17,530 bases of DNA from JBDHRG01 sp039807445 (lineage in GTDB: Bacteria > Pseudomonadota > Gammaproteobacteria > Competibacterales > Competibacteraceae), in NCBI GenBank assembly GCA_039807445.1, contig JBDHRG010000067.1, positions 1-17,530 on the forward strand, given 5' to 3'. The notes under the pieces were generated by a model, which had not been told where the DNA came from, made no database searches, and was given only the letters and a program-made list of their open reading frames with translations. The stretch's first letter is position 1. Every line of letters starts with the position of its first letter. This document shows, in pieces, positions 1 through 7,835 of the stretch. A program made the translations under genes and the position numbers.

Positions 1-10
1 ATTCCCGGAC

Positions 11-379
11 ATGAGCCTGCTCGACCAGATCGCCGAAGAGCGCATCCGCGAGGCGCAGCGTCGCGGCGAGTTCGAGCGGCTGCCGGGCGCCGGCAGGCCG
101 CTCGTGCTCGACGACGATGCGATGATCCCCGCAGAGCTGCGCATGGCGTACCGGATTCTGAAGAACGCCGGCTGCGCGCCGCCGGAAGTGCTCGCGCGGC
201 GCGAGCTCGCCGGGCTCGAGGCGGCGCTGCCGGAGCTGGTCGAAGACGATCCCGAGCGCCGTCGCGCGCTGGCGCGGATCGAAGCCTTGCGCGTGATGCT
301 CGATGCGCACGGCCGCGACCTGCGGCTCGACGACGCGGTGTATCGCGAGCGGCTGCTGCAGCGCTTCGGGCGAACCTGA
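11..379 (+). CDS. DUF1992 domain protein (DnaJ homologue subfamily C member 28-like)
   Basis: A 122-residue soluble protein. The N-terminus carries the DUF1992 signature: LLDQIAEERI at residues 3-12, then REAQRRGEFERLPGAGRPL (residues 14-32), followed by a helical charged C-terminal half. In this family the conserved block is found alone in bacteria and inside DNAJC28-like proteins of eukaryotes; its biochemical role is unknown. The length fits the short bacterial members. The ATG at 11 is the natural start because the family motif begins right after it, but only ten bases lie upstream, so its ribosome binding site and promoter cannot be judged. It ends 89 bp before the cyclase gene. That gap holds a 14-bp palindrome at 392-405 and a TATCCT hexamer at 418-423 that could be the cyclase -10. 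The family call is strong; no function is claimed. Confidence 0.85.
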   Translation: MSLLDQIAEERIREAQRRGEFERLPGAGRPLVLDDDAMIPAELRMAYRILKNAGCAPPEVLARRELAGLEAALPELVEDDPERRRALARIEALRVMLDAHGRDLRLDDAVYRERLLQRFGRT

Positions 380-468
380 GCGGCCGCGGACGCCCTTCGA
401 AGGGCCCGCACAGCAGCTATCCTCGCCTGCGGGGAGCGGCGCGGGCCGCACCGGCGAAGAGGGCAGCG

Positions 469-2628
469 ATGGCGGCGACACGCGGGGGTGGGTTCACGCG
501 CAGGCTGACAGCCGTGCTCGGCAGGCTGGGGGGGCTGCGGCCACGCCTGCTGTTGTTGGTGTCGCTGGCCGTGCTGCCGATGCTGGGGTTGATCCTGGCT
601 ACCTACCTCGAGGACCGGCGCATGGCGGTCGCGCGCGTGCAGGCGGATACGCAGGCGCTGATCCGCCTGGCGGTCAGCCGCCAGCAGGGGTTGATCGAGG
701 GGGCGCAGCAGTTGCTCGCCGCGCTGGCGCAACTGCCCGCGGTGCGCGCGCGCGATGCACAGGCGTGCCGTACGCTGTTCGCCGAGCTGCTGAGCCAGTA
801 CTCCTTCTACGCCAACCTCGGCGCCGCCGACCTCGCCGGCGAAGCCTTCTGCAGCGGGCTGCACCTCGAGCGGCCGGTCAACATCGCCGACCGCGCGTAT
901 TTCCAAGAGGCGCTGCGCCAGCGCGGCTTCGCGGTTGGCGAGTACCAGATCGGCCGCATCACCGGGCGGGCGACGCTGAACTTCGGCTTCCCGATACCCG
1001 ACGCCGAGGGGCGGCCCGCCGGCGTGGTGTTCGCGGCGCTCGACCTGGGATGGCTCGCGCAGATCGCGGGCGAAGTGGAGCTGCCGCCGCAGGCCAGCCT
1101 GGTTGTGCTCGATCGCAATGGCACCATCCTGTTCCACTACCCCGATGGGCAGCGCTGGCGCGGTACCGAAGCGGTGGAAACGCCGCTGTTCGAAGTGATC
1201 CGCGCTTGGCGCAGTGGCGAAGTGATCGAGGCCGCCAATCTCGCCGGGGTACCCAGCCTGTTCGCGTTCGCAGTGTTGCGCAGCCCGCGCGACGGCGAGG
1301 AGGCCGATGCCTATCTGGCGGTGGGCATCCCGACCGCAGTGGCTTTCGCCGAGGTCGAGCGCATTTTCACCCGACGCCTGGTGTTTTTCAGCGCAGTGAC
1401 GCTGCTGGCGCTGGCGACGGCGTGGTGGTTCGGCGAGCGCATGGTCTTGCGTCCGACGCGCGCGCTGCTGGCGGCGACCGAGCGACTGCAGCGCGGCGAG
1501 CTGGAGGCGCGCACCGGTCTGGCGCTGGGGCACGGCGAACTCGGCCGGCTGGCGCTGGCCTTCGACCGCATGGCCGGGCAACTGCAGGCACACGAAGCGC
1601 AACTGCGCCGTTCGCTGGCCGAAATCACCGAGCTGAAGAATCTGCTCGACAACGTGTTCGCTTCGCTCGTCAGCGGCGTGATCACGACCGATCTGCACGG
1701 GCGCATCATGCTGTGCAACTCGGCGGCGCTGCGCATCCTCGGCTATCGCGACGCGGACGAGCTGATCGGGCGCAACATCGACGAGCTGCCGGCGCCGATC
1801 GACACGGCGCTCGCGCCGCTGCTGCAGATCGCGCGCACCGACAAGCCGGTGCTCGGCCTCGAACTGCGCCCGACGCTGGCGTCGCGCGGCACGGTGATCC
1901 TGCGTTTCAACCTCTCCAGCCTCAAGGGGCCGCAGGGTACGCAAGGGGTCGCGATCGTGCTCGACGACCTCACCGAGCAGCGGCGACTGGAGGCGCAGCG
2001 GCAAGTGTTCGAGCGCATGGTGTCGCCGGCGATCCTCGGCCAGCTCGACCCCGAACACTTGCATCTCGGCGGCCGGCGCAGCGAGCTCAGCATCCTGTTC
2101 GCCGACATCCACGGCTTCACCGGCCTCGGCGAGCGGCTGGATCCCGATGCGCTGATGACGCTGCTGAACCGCTACCTGGCGGCGATGGCCGATGCGGTGC
2201 TGGCCGAGCAGGGCACGATCGACAAGTTCCTCGGCGACGCGGTGATGGCTTGGTTCAACGCGCCGTTTCCACAACCCGACCACGTGCTGCGGGCCTTGCG
2301 CGCGGCGCTCGGCATCCGCGACGCGTTCCGCGCGCTGCACGAGGAGCTGCCGCCGGCGTTCCGACTGTCGTTCGGCATCGGCGTGCACGTCGGCGAAGCG
2401 GTGCTCGGGCTGATCGGCAGCGAGCGGCGTATCGAATACACCGCGATCGGCGGCGACGTGAACACCGCCAAGCGCATCCAGGAGCATGCCGGCCTCGACC
2501 AAATCCTGATCAGCGCCGCCGTGCACGCGCGCGTCGCCGAGTGCGTCGAAGTGCGCCCGGCGACGCTGATCAGCGTCAAGGGCAAGCGTCAGCCGCTCGA
2601 AGTCTACGAGCTGCTCGGCTTGATCTGA
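469..2628 (+). CDS. Membrane-bound adenylate/guanylate cyclase with Cache, HAMP and PAS domains
   Basis: A 719-residue sensor that probably makes cAMP from ATP. Visible order: a basic N-terminus; transmembrane helix about 25-45; a periplasmic region about 50-300 resembling a double Cache sensor (the DRAYFQEAL stretch near 141-149 is typical); a second helix about 301-321; HAMP about 322-375; a short coiled linker; PAS about 390-500; and a C-terminal class III cyclase domain about 535-719. The two metal-binding aspartates are D546 (FADIHGF) and D590 (DKFLGD). K586 and D663 occupy the adenine-specifying positions, and N665 and R669 are the transition-state pair, so the enzyme looks active and ATP-selective. 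The start at 469 has a good ribosome binding site (GAAGAGGG, 456-463). It converges on the DUF99 gene with only 8 bp between the stops. The ligand cannot be told from sequence. Guanylate cyclase activity is less likely. Confidence 0.92.
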   Translation: MAATRGGGFTRRLTAVLGRLGGLRPRLLLLVSLAVLPMLGLILATYLEDRRMAVARVQADTQALIRLAVSRQQGLIEGAQQLLAALAQLPAVRARDAQACRTLFAELLSQYSFYANLGAADLAGEAFCSGLHLERPVNIADRAYFQEALRQRGFAVGEYQIGRITGRATLNFGFPIPDAEGRPAGVVFAALDLGWLAQIAGEVELPPQASLVVLDRNGTILFHYPDGQRWRGTEAVETPLFEVIRAWRSGEVIEAANLAGVPSLFAFAVLRSPRDGEEADAYLAVGIPTAVAFAEVERIFTRRLVFFSAVTLLALATAWWFGERMVLRPTRALLAATERLQRGELEARTGLALGHGELGRLALAFDRMAGQLQAHEAQLRRSLAEITELKNLLDNVFASLVSGVITTDLHGRIMLCNSAALRILGYRDADELIGRNIDELPAPIDTALAPLLQIARTDKPVLGLELRPTLASRGTVILRFNLSSLKGPQGTQGVAIVLDDLTEQRRLEAQRQVFERMVSPAILGQLDPEHLHLGGRRSELSILFADIHGFTGLGERLDPDALMTLLNRYLAAMADAVLAEQGTIDKFLGDAVMAWFNAPFPQPDHVLRALRAALGIRDAFRALHEELPPAFRLSFGIGVHVGEAVLGLIGSERRIEYTAIGGDVNTAKRIQEHAGLDQILISAAVHARVAECVEVRPATLISVKGKRQPLEVYELLGLI

Positions 2629-2636
2629 ACGCCGTT

Positions 2637-3212
2637 TCACGCCCGGTGCCGGCTGCTCTGGCCGCGGGTGACGCCGCCGGCGATCAGGTGCGCGGTGCGC
2701 AGCGGTTCGGGCAGGCGGCTGTTGACCGCCAGCCGCCGGATCAGCGCCTCGGCGTCGGCGAGCGCGATCCCGGCGCGCTGCACGAACACCCCGGCGGCCG
2801 GTTCCATCGGCCCGAGACGCTCGATCAGCGCCCACTTGCGCCGGCCGCCGCGCACGTGCCCGAGCAGCGCGCAGCGTACCGCGTCGAGGTCCGGCGGGTG
2901 GCGCGTGACCGCGATCACCGGCCGGCCGAGGGTGGCGTGCAGCGCGCGCAAGTCGACGACGTTGAAGCCCGCCAGCGCGATGCCGCCGAGCAGCACCGCC
3001 TGGATGTGGCCGTTGAAGCGCGAACCGAGCACCAGCCGGGCGAGCACGCGCGTGGCATTGGCACCGTCGCGGCGCACCTTGCCGGCGAGCACGCCCTCGA
3101 GCCGCAGCCCCGAGAACACCGCGCCGAACACCGCCACGTCGCCACGCTGGGCGAACTCGAACGGGGCGTCGTCGAAGCCGACGACGTGCGAGGGAACGGC
3201 GCAGGGGCTCAT
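2637..3212 (-). CDS. DUF99 family protein (endonuclease V-like fold)
   Basis: A 191-residue protein with the landmarks of DUF99 (UPF0215), a family I know mainly from archaea and whose fold resembles endonuclease V. Visible blocks are GFDDAPF (12-18), GGIALAGFNVVDL (76-88), RPVIAVTRHPPDLDAV (97-112) and a C-terminal PEPLRTAHLIAGGVTRGQS (168-186), all in family order. The paired aspartates D14/D15 sit where the nuclease-like fold would place an acidic residue; whether it cuts nucleic acid is not established. The ATG at 3212 leaves a short leader before the first motif, and no clear Shine-Dalgarno precedes it, so the start is less certain than the family. It is divergent from kup (91 bp apart) and convergent with the cyclase gene, so it is probably transcribed alone. 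Confidence 0.82.
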   Translation of the reverse strand: MSPCAVPSHVVGFDDAPFEFAQRGDVAVFGAVFSGLRLEGVLAGKVRRDGANATRVLARLVLGSRFNGHIQAVLLGGIALAGFNVVDLRALHATLGRPVIAVTRHPPDLDAVRCALLGHVRGGRRKWALIERLGPMEPAAGVFVQRAGIALADAEALIRRLAVNSRLPEPLRTAHLIAGGVTRGQSSRHRA

Positions 3213-3240
3213 CGGCGCGTGCTGACGGTCGGGTCTCTCC

Positions 3241-3265
3241 AGCGTAGCGCGCGCGCCGCTACGCT
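3241..3265. promoter_or_regulatory. Perfect inverted repeat over the kup/DUF99 divergent promoter region
   Basis: AGCGTAGCG at 3241-3249 is an exact reverse complement of CGCTACGCT at 3257-3265, separated by 7 bp. It lies in the 91-bp gap between two divergent genes. It overlaps plausible kup -10 hexamers (TACGCT 3260-3265 or TAGACT 3265-3270). This placement suits an operator, though an RNA hairpin in the kup leader is an alternative. No regulator can be named. Confidence 0.4.
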
Positions 3266-3303
3266 AGACTGCGCGGCGAAGCGCATTTCCGGAGAACAAC
3301 GCG

Positions 3304-5193
3304 ATGCAACGGGAAGCAGGGGAGGTGTCGCGCCAGGGGCTGGCCACTCTGACGGTCGGCGCACTCGGCGTGGTGTACGGCGACATCGGCACCAGCCCCC
3401 TGTACGCGCTGCGCGAATGTTTCCAGGGCCCACACGCGGTCGCGGTCACGCCCGAGAACGTGCTCGGCGTGGTGTCGCTGATCTTCTGGGCACTGGTGAT
3501 CGTGATCTCGCTGAAGTACGCGACCTTCGTGCTGCGCGCCGACAACCGCGGCGAGGGCGGCATCCTGGCGCTGCTGGCAATGAACCTGCACCGCTGGCCC
3601 GAGGGCTGCTGGCAGCGCGCGGCGCTGATCACGCTGGGGGTGTTCAGCGCGACGATGTTCTTCGGCGACGGCATGATCACGCCGGCGATTTCGGTGCTCA
3701 GCGCGGTCGAGGGGCTCGCGGTCGCCACCGACGTGTTCGAACCCTTCGTGCTGCCGATCACCGTCGCGATCCTGATCGCGCTGTTCTACGTCCAGTCGCA
3801 CGGCAGCGAGCGAGTCGGGCGCTTGTTCGGGCCGGTGATGATCACCTGGTTCGCGGTGCTGGCAGTGCTCGGCCTCAACAGTGCGGTGCACAACCCCGAA
3901 GTGTTCCAGGCGATCAACCCCGGCCATGCGTGGAACTTCTTCGCCGTCAACCGCTGGCACGGTTTCGTCGTGCTGGGGGCCGTGGTGCTGGTGGTGACCG
4001 GCGGCGAGGCGATGTACGCCGACATGGGGCACTTCGGCCGGCGGCCGGTGCGGCTGGCCTGGTTCGCGGTCGTGCTGCCGGCCGTGCTGCTGAACTATTT
4101 CGGCCAGGGAGCACTGCTGCTGCGCGACGCCGAGACAGCAGCGAGCCCCTTCTACCATCTGGCACCCGACGAGTTGCTGTATCCGCTGGTGGCGCTGTCG
4201 ACGCTGGCGACCGTGATCGCGTCGCAAGCGGTGATCTCGGGCGTGTTCTCGGTCACGCGCCAGGCGATTCAGCTCGGCTTCGCGCCGCGCGTCGAGATCG
4301 TCCACACCTCCGAGCGCGAGATCGGCCAGATCTACGTGCCGGCCGCCAACTGGGCGCTGCTGGTGGCGGTGCTCGGGCTGGTGCTGGGTTTTGGTTCGTC
4401 GTCGAATCTGGCCGCCGCCTACGGCATCGCGGTGACGATGGACATGGTGATCACGACGCTGATGGCACTGGTCACCGCGCGCTTCCTGTGGGGCTGGAAC
4501 TGGTGGCGTTGCGCGCTGGTGGCGGCGCTGTTCTGGTGCGCCGATCTGGCGCTGTTCGCGGCGACTTCGCTGAAGATCCCGCAGGGGGGCTGGTTCCCGC
4601 TGCTGGTGGGGCTGGGACTGTACACGCTGATGCTGACCTGGAAGCGCGGCCGCGAACTGGTCACCGAGCGGCTGCGCGAGCTGGAGGCGACGCCGCTGGC
4701 GATGTTCATCGAGGGCTTGGCCGACGGCTCGATCGCTCGCGTGCCTGGCACCGCGGTGTTCCTGACCCGCCATCCGCAGGGCGTGCCGCATACGCTGCTG
4801 CACAACCTCAAGCACAACAAGGTGCTGCACGAGCGCGTCGTGCTGTTGACCGCGCTGACCGAAGACGTGCCGCGCGTGGCCGAAGACGAGCGGGTGGCGG
4901 TCGAGCCGCTCGGCAACGCGTTCTACCGCGTCACCGCGCGCTACGGCTTCGTCGAAGACCCCGACGTGCCGCACGCGCTGGCGCTGTGCGCATCTTACGG
5001 GCTGCAGCTCGAGCCGATGGAAACCACCTTCTTCCTCGGGCGCGAGACGCTGATCTCGACCGCGCATCCAGGCATGGCGCGCTGGCGCGAGCGGCTGTTC
5101 ATCGGCATGTGGCGCAATGCCGCGCAGGCGATGGACTTCTTCGGCATTCCGACCAACCGCGTCGTCGAGCTCGGCACGCAGCTCGAGCTCTGA
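3304..5193 (+). CDS. kup: Low-affinity potassium transport protein Kup (KUP/HAK/KT family)
   Basis: A 629-residue inner-membrane transporter that takes up K+, probably by proton symport. The N-terminal hallmark YGDIGTSPLY is at residues 25-34, followed by about twelve hydrophobic segments to roughly residue 460, then a soluble C-terminal domain ending in NRVVELGTQLEL, the typical family ending. Length matches bacterial Kup (about 620-630). The ATG at 3304 has GGAG at 3291-3294 with 9 bp spacing. The gene stands alone: divergent from the DUF99 gene upstream and convergent with a small membrane protein gene downstream. The 119 bp after the stop (5194-5312) contain a short G/C hairpin (GAGCGC/GCGCTC near 5293-5308) without a T tract, and no gene I can support. 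Confidence 0.96.
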   Translation: MQREAGEVSRQGLATLTVGALGVVYGDIGTSPLYALRECFQGPHAVAVTPENVLGVVSLIFWALVIVISLKYATFVLRADNRGEGGILALLAMNLHRWPEGCWQRAALITLGVFSATMFFGDGMITPAISVLSAVEGLAVATDVFEPFVLPITVAILIALFYVQSHGSERVGRLFGPVMITWFAVLAVLGLNSAVHNPEVFQAINPGHAWNFFAVNRWHGFVVLGAVVLVVTGGEAMYADMGHFGRRPVRLAWFAVVLPAVLLNYFGQGALLLRDAETAASPFYHLAPDELLYPLVALSTLATVIASQAVISGVFSVTRQAIQLGFAPRVEIVHTSEREIGQIYVPAANWALLVAVLGLVLGFGSSSNLAAAYGIAVTMDMVITTLMALVTARFLWGWNWWRCALVAALFWCADLALFAATSLKIPQGGWFPLLVGLGLYTLMLTWKRGRELVTERLRELEATPLAMFIEGLADGSIARVPGTAVFLTRHPQGVPHTLLHNLKHNKVLHERVVLLTALTEDVPRVAEDERVAVEPLGNAFYRVTARYGFVEDPDVPHALALCASYGLQLEPMETTFFLGRETLISTAHPGMARWRERLFIGMWRNAAQAMDFFGIPTNRVVELGTQLEL

Positions 5194-5312
5194 CCCGTTC
5201 CGCACCGATTTCACCCTCAGCGGAGCGGACGAAGATCGGCCCCAGGGGCATCGAGATCATGGCCAGCTTCGAGATCGACCAGAGGTCGGAGTGAGCGCGG
5301 CGGCGCTCCGGT

Positions 5313-5720
5313 TCAGGAGAACTCGCCTTGCCGTGGCGGGGCTGCGGCCGGCTTCGTCCGGCGCGGCGTGCGCGCGGCGGCTGGCCGCTTTTTCGCCTTC
5401 TTCGCCGGCGTGCGCGCCTTGCGCCAGCTCAGCGCCGCGGTGATCAGCGCCAGCGCCACCGCGGCCGGCCAGGCGGCCGGGGCGGCGACGTGGAACAGCC
5501 ACGCCATCGTCGGCTCGCGCGCCGGGATGCGCGGCAGCCACTCGGTGCACAGCGGCCAGGCGAGCGCAGCGGCGACCAGGTGCAGCCACCACGGCAGCCG
5601 CAGCCACAGCCCGGACAGACCGTCGTAGGGGTAGCGTGGCGGCTTGCGCGGACGCGACGGCTTCAGCGCTGTGGCGCGCTTCCGCGGTGCGGCAGGTGCG
5701 GATCCGGATTCGGCGGCCAT
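5313..5720 (-). CDS. Small basic membrane protein of unknown function
   Basis: A 135-residue protein that I do not recognise with confidence. It has a basic, proline-rich N-terminus, a hydrophobic helix about 41-58 that begins with LPWW, a second about 73-98, and a lysine/arginine/alanine-rich tail (about 99-130) likely to be cytoplasmic or nucleic-acid facing. The ATG at 5720 is chosen because GGGAGA lies just upstream on the minus strand; the longer open frame up to 5882 has no such site and reads as low-complexity sequence. The helix pair loosely recalls the membrane part of Mrr-type membrane-anchored restriction endonucleases, but no nuclease domain follows, so this is only a suggestion. 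The 272 bp between this start and the next gene (5721-5992) show no further gene. Confidence 0.6.
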   Translation of the reverse strand: MAAESGSAPAAPRKRATALKPSRPRKPPRYPYDGLSGLWLRLPWWLHLVAAALAWPLCTEWLPRIPAREPTMAWLFHVAAPAAWPAAVALALITAALSWRKARTPAKKAKKRPAAARTPRRTKPAAAPPRQGEFS

Positions 5721-5992
5721 CGGGTCTCCCGGGGTGCACGACGGGGCCTGGCGGGGAGGCGATCGGTCGGTGCCGGGCACGGTGCGGAAAGCGTACGCCA
5801 AACGCGGGACCTGCGCGCCGCTGCCGGCGCGGCGCTTCGGGCGTGCCTGCGGATGCGCCGCCGGTGGCTTGCGTCTATCCACGTGCTATGCCTGTTCTGC
5901 GCCCCGCCGGTCGGCCGTGCAGCCGCACCGCCGAGGGCGAATCGGTTTCGGGGTCCATCCCCGAAGCGTGACGACGGCTACAGGGAGGCGAC

Positions 5993-7699
5993 ATGGGCGC
6001 TGCATCGGCTTCATCCAACTTCAATGGCGGATTCCCCACGCCGGGCCCGCAGACCCCGACCGGCCAGGACGTGATGAACCACGTCTTCTTCGCATCGAAG
6101 ACCGGCTGGAAGCAGATCCGCGAGCAGGAGCAGTTCGATTACATCGTGATCGGCTCGGGTTTCTGCGCGCTGGCCTTCATCGACCAGGTGTACCGCAACG
6201 CGCCGCACGCGCGCGTCCTGGTGCTCGAGCGCGGGCCGTTCTTCTTGCCGGAGCATTTCCAGAACCTGCCGCTGCCGTACGCCGGTGTCCTCGGCGGGCT
6301 GTCGGAAACCTTCCCGTGGACGCTGTCGATGCGCACGCACGAGGCGCCGTACATCAAGTGGCAACACGGCATGGTGCCCTTCTTCGGCGGCCGCTCGATC
6401 CTGTGGAGCGCCTGGTGTCCGCGACCGACGCCGGAGGAAATGCAGGGCTGGCCCGAAGAGGTCATCGCTGCCGCCCACGCGTATTTTCCCGAGGCGGAGC
6501 GCCTGCTGAACGTGATTCCGGCCTCTGCGATCGACCGGCGCCGCAGCCCCGACGACGGCAATCCGCGGCCGATCTACGGCGAGCTGCAGCAGCGGATCAC
6601 GGCGCTGCTCGAGTCCGGCCTCGGCAAGGTGAGCTCGCTGACGCGCACCCTGCCGGCGCCGCTGGCCGCGGGCGCCGCCGAGCTCAGCAACGTCGACTTC
6701 GCCAAGTTCTCGACCCCGGGGCAACTGCTGATGCTGGCCGACCGGCAGGCGCAGCTCGCCGCCGCGGGCCAGGGCGCGCCCTTGCGCATCGCTACCGAAT
6801 GCATCGTCGGCCGCATCCTGCAGCAGGGCAGCAGACCCACGGCGCTCGAGACCTCACGCGGCATCGTCAACGTCGGTGGCGCGAAGGTCGTGCTGGCGAT
6901 GGGGGCGCTGCCGCCGACGACGCTGGTGCTGAACTCGTTCCCGCAAGTGGCGAACGCCGGCGGACGCTTCACCGCGCACTTCATCACCTCGGTGGTCGCG
7001 CGCGTGCCGCGCGCCGATTACGATTTCGACGCCAGGCTGCTCGAGCTGGAACTGGCGGCCAACTACGTCGCCGGAATCGACCGCGAGACGCAGGGCCAGT
7101 ACCACATCCAGCTCACTTCGCTGTCCGACCGCGATCCGCAGAAGAACGCCGCCGCCGCGCAGCGGCACATGCCCGATGTGGTCGCCACCGCCTCGATGGA
7201 GCAACTGCTCACGTCGAAGGATCACCTCGTGTTCGTGTGCGCGGTGCTCGGCGAGCTGGACTGGCGCAATCCGGACAGCTGGCTGCGCCGCGACGACGGC
7301 GAGGATCCGACGACCAACGTCACGCTGCAGGTGCTGGCCAACGCCAACGACGATGCGCTGTGGAACACGATGGATCAAGGCACTTTCGAGACGCTGGAAC
7401 GGATCCTGTCGCCGAAGGGCCCCGCCCGCGTCGAGTACTGGCACGCCGACGGCGGCTGGAAGCCGGCCCGCCCGCCGCTGAGCCAGATCCGCGTGCCCGG
7501 GCTGGTGCACGAGGGCTCGACGCTGTGGATCGGCCAGGGCCAGGACGCCGTCGTCGGCCTGGATTACGCGCTGAAGGGCGTCGACGACGTCTACGTCACC
7601 GGCGCCGCGCTCTGGCCGGCGAGCGGCTCGTGGAACCCGACGCTGACGATGGTGGCGCTGGCGCAGCACCTGGGAGACCTGCTGTCGAAGCCGGCATGA
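5993..7699 (+). CDS. GMC-type FAD-dependent oxidoreductase
   Basis: A 568-residue flavoenzyme. After about 45 residues without a signal peptide comes the dinucleotide-binding strand DYIVIGSGFCAL (49-60), then VLVLERGPFF (75-84), typical of the GMC family's FAD-binding fold. The third glycine of GxGxxG is alanine (G54, G56, A59). The C-terminal substrate domain ends with a His/Asn pair, H506 (VHEGSTLW) and N548 (SWNPTLTM), in the positions used for catalysis by GMC and pyranose-oxidase-like enzymes. The substrate is probably a sugar or alcohol but cannot be read from sequence. The start at 5993 has GGGAGG at 5983-5988. It lies on the same strand as the aminotransferase gene 136 bp downstream, which appears to have its own promoter, so a shared transcript is uncertain. 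Confidence 0.85.
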   Translation: MGAASASSNFNGGFPTPGPQTPTGQDVMNHVFFASKTGWKQIREQEQFDYIVIGSGFCALAFIDQVYRNAPHARVLVLERGPFFLPEHFQNLPLPYAGVLGGLSETFPWTLSMRTHEAPYIKWQHGMVPFFGGRSILWSAWCPRPTPEEMQGWPEEVIAAAHAYFPEAERLLNVIPASAIDRRRSPDDGNPRPIYGELQQRITALLESGLGKVSSLTRTLPAPLAAGAAELSNVDFAKFSTPGQLLMLADRQAQLAAAGQGAPLRIATECIVGRILQQGSRPTALETSRGIVNVGGAKVVLAMGALPPTTLVLNSFPQVANAGGRFTAHFITSVVARVPRADYDFDARLLELELAANYVAGIDRETQGQYHIQLTSLSDRDPQKNAAAAQRHMPDVVATASMEQLLTSKDHLVFVCAVLGELDWRNPDSWLRRDDGEDPTTNVTLQVLANANDDALWNTMDQGTFETLERILSPKGPARVEYWHADGGWKPARPPLSQIRVPGLVHEGSTLWIGQGQDAVVGLDYALKGVDDVYVTGAALWPASGSWNPTLTMVALAQHLGDLLSKPA

Positions 7700-7797
7700 C
7701 CGGCTCGTGCCTCACGCCGCCGGCGGCTCGCACCGACGGCGGCGCGGCACGGCATCGCGGCGCCCGAGTCGACGCCGCAGGGACGGTGCGTTTGACA

Positions 7798-7806
7798 TGC
7801 TACTGT
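7798..7806 (+). promoter_or_regulatory. Candidate extended -10 promoter for the aminotransferase gene
   Basis: TGCTACTGT at 7798-7806 fits an extended -10 (TGnTAnnnT), about 30 bp before the start codon at 7836 and before the GGAGG at 7822-7826. A TTGACA at 7792-7797 lies too close to act as its -35. This is pattern-based only. Confidence 0.35.
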
Positions 7807-7835
7807 CTGTGCATTCCCCACGGAGGATCCCGCCG

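Noticed and set aside
3259..5214. 651-codon minus-strand frame opposite kup
   Set aside because: Histidine/glutamine/arginine-rich antisense shadow of a clear Kup gene, with no recognisable motif.
303..5294. Very long plus-strand open frame of 1663 codons
   Set aside because: It overlaps the cyclase and kup in another frame, is extremely arginine/alanine/glycine-rich and has no domain; it is a by-product of high GC content.
5194..5312. Short open frames after kup, including a peptide beginning MASFEIDQ at 5259
   Set aside because: Too short, no ribosome binding site, no recognised domain; treated as the convergent intergenic gap.
5721..5992. Extended N-terminus of the small membrane protein and plus-strand frames across this gap
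   Set aside because: Low-complexity translations without ribosome binding sites; GGGAGA before the ATG at 5720 decides the shorter start.
7792..7806. TTGACA/TACTGT as a classical -35/-10 pair
   Set aside because: Only 3 bp separate the hexamers; the second alone, as an extended -10, is retained at low confidence.
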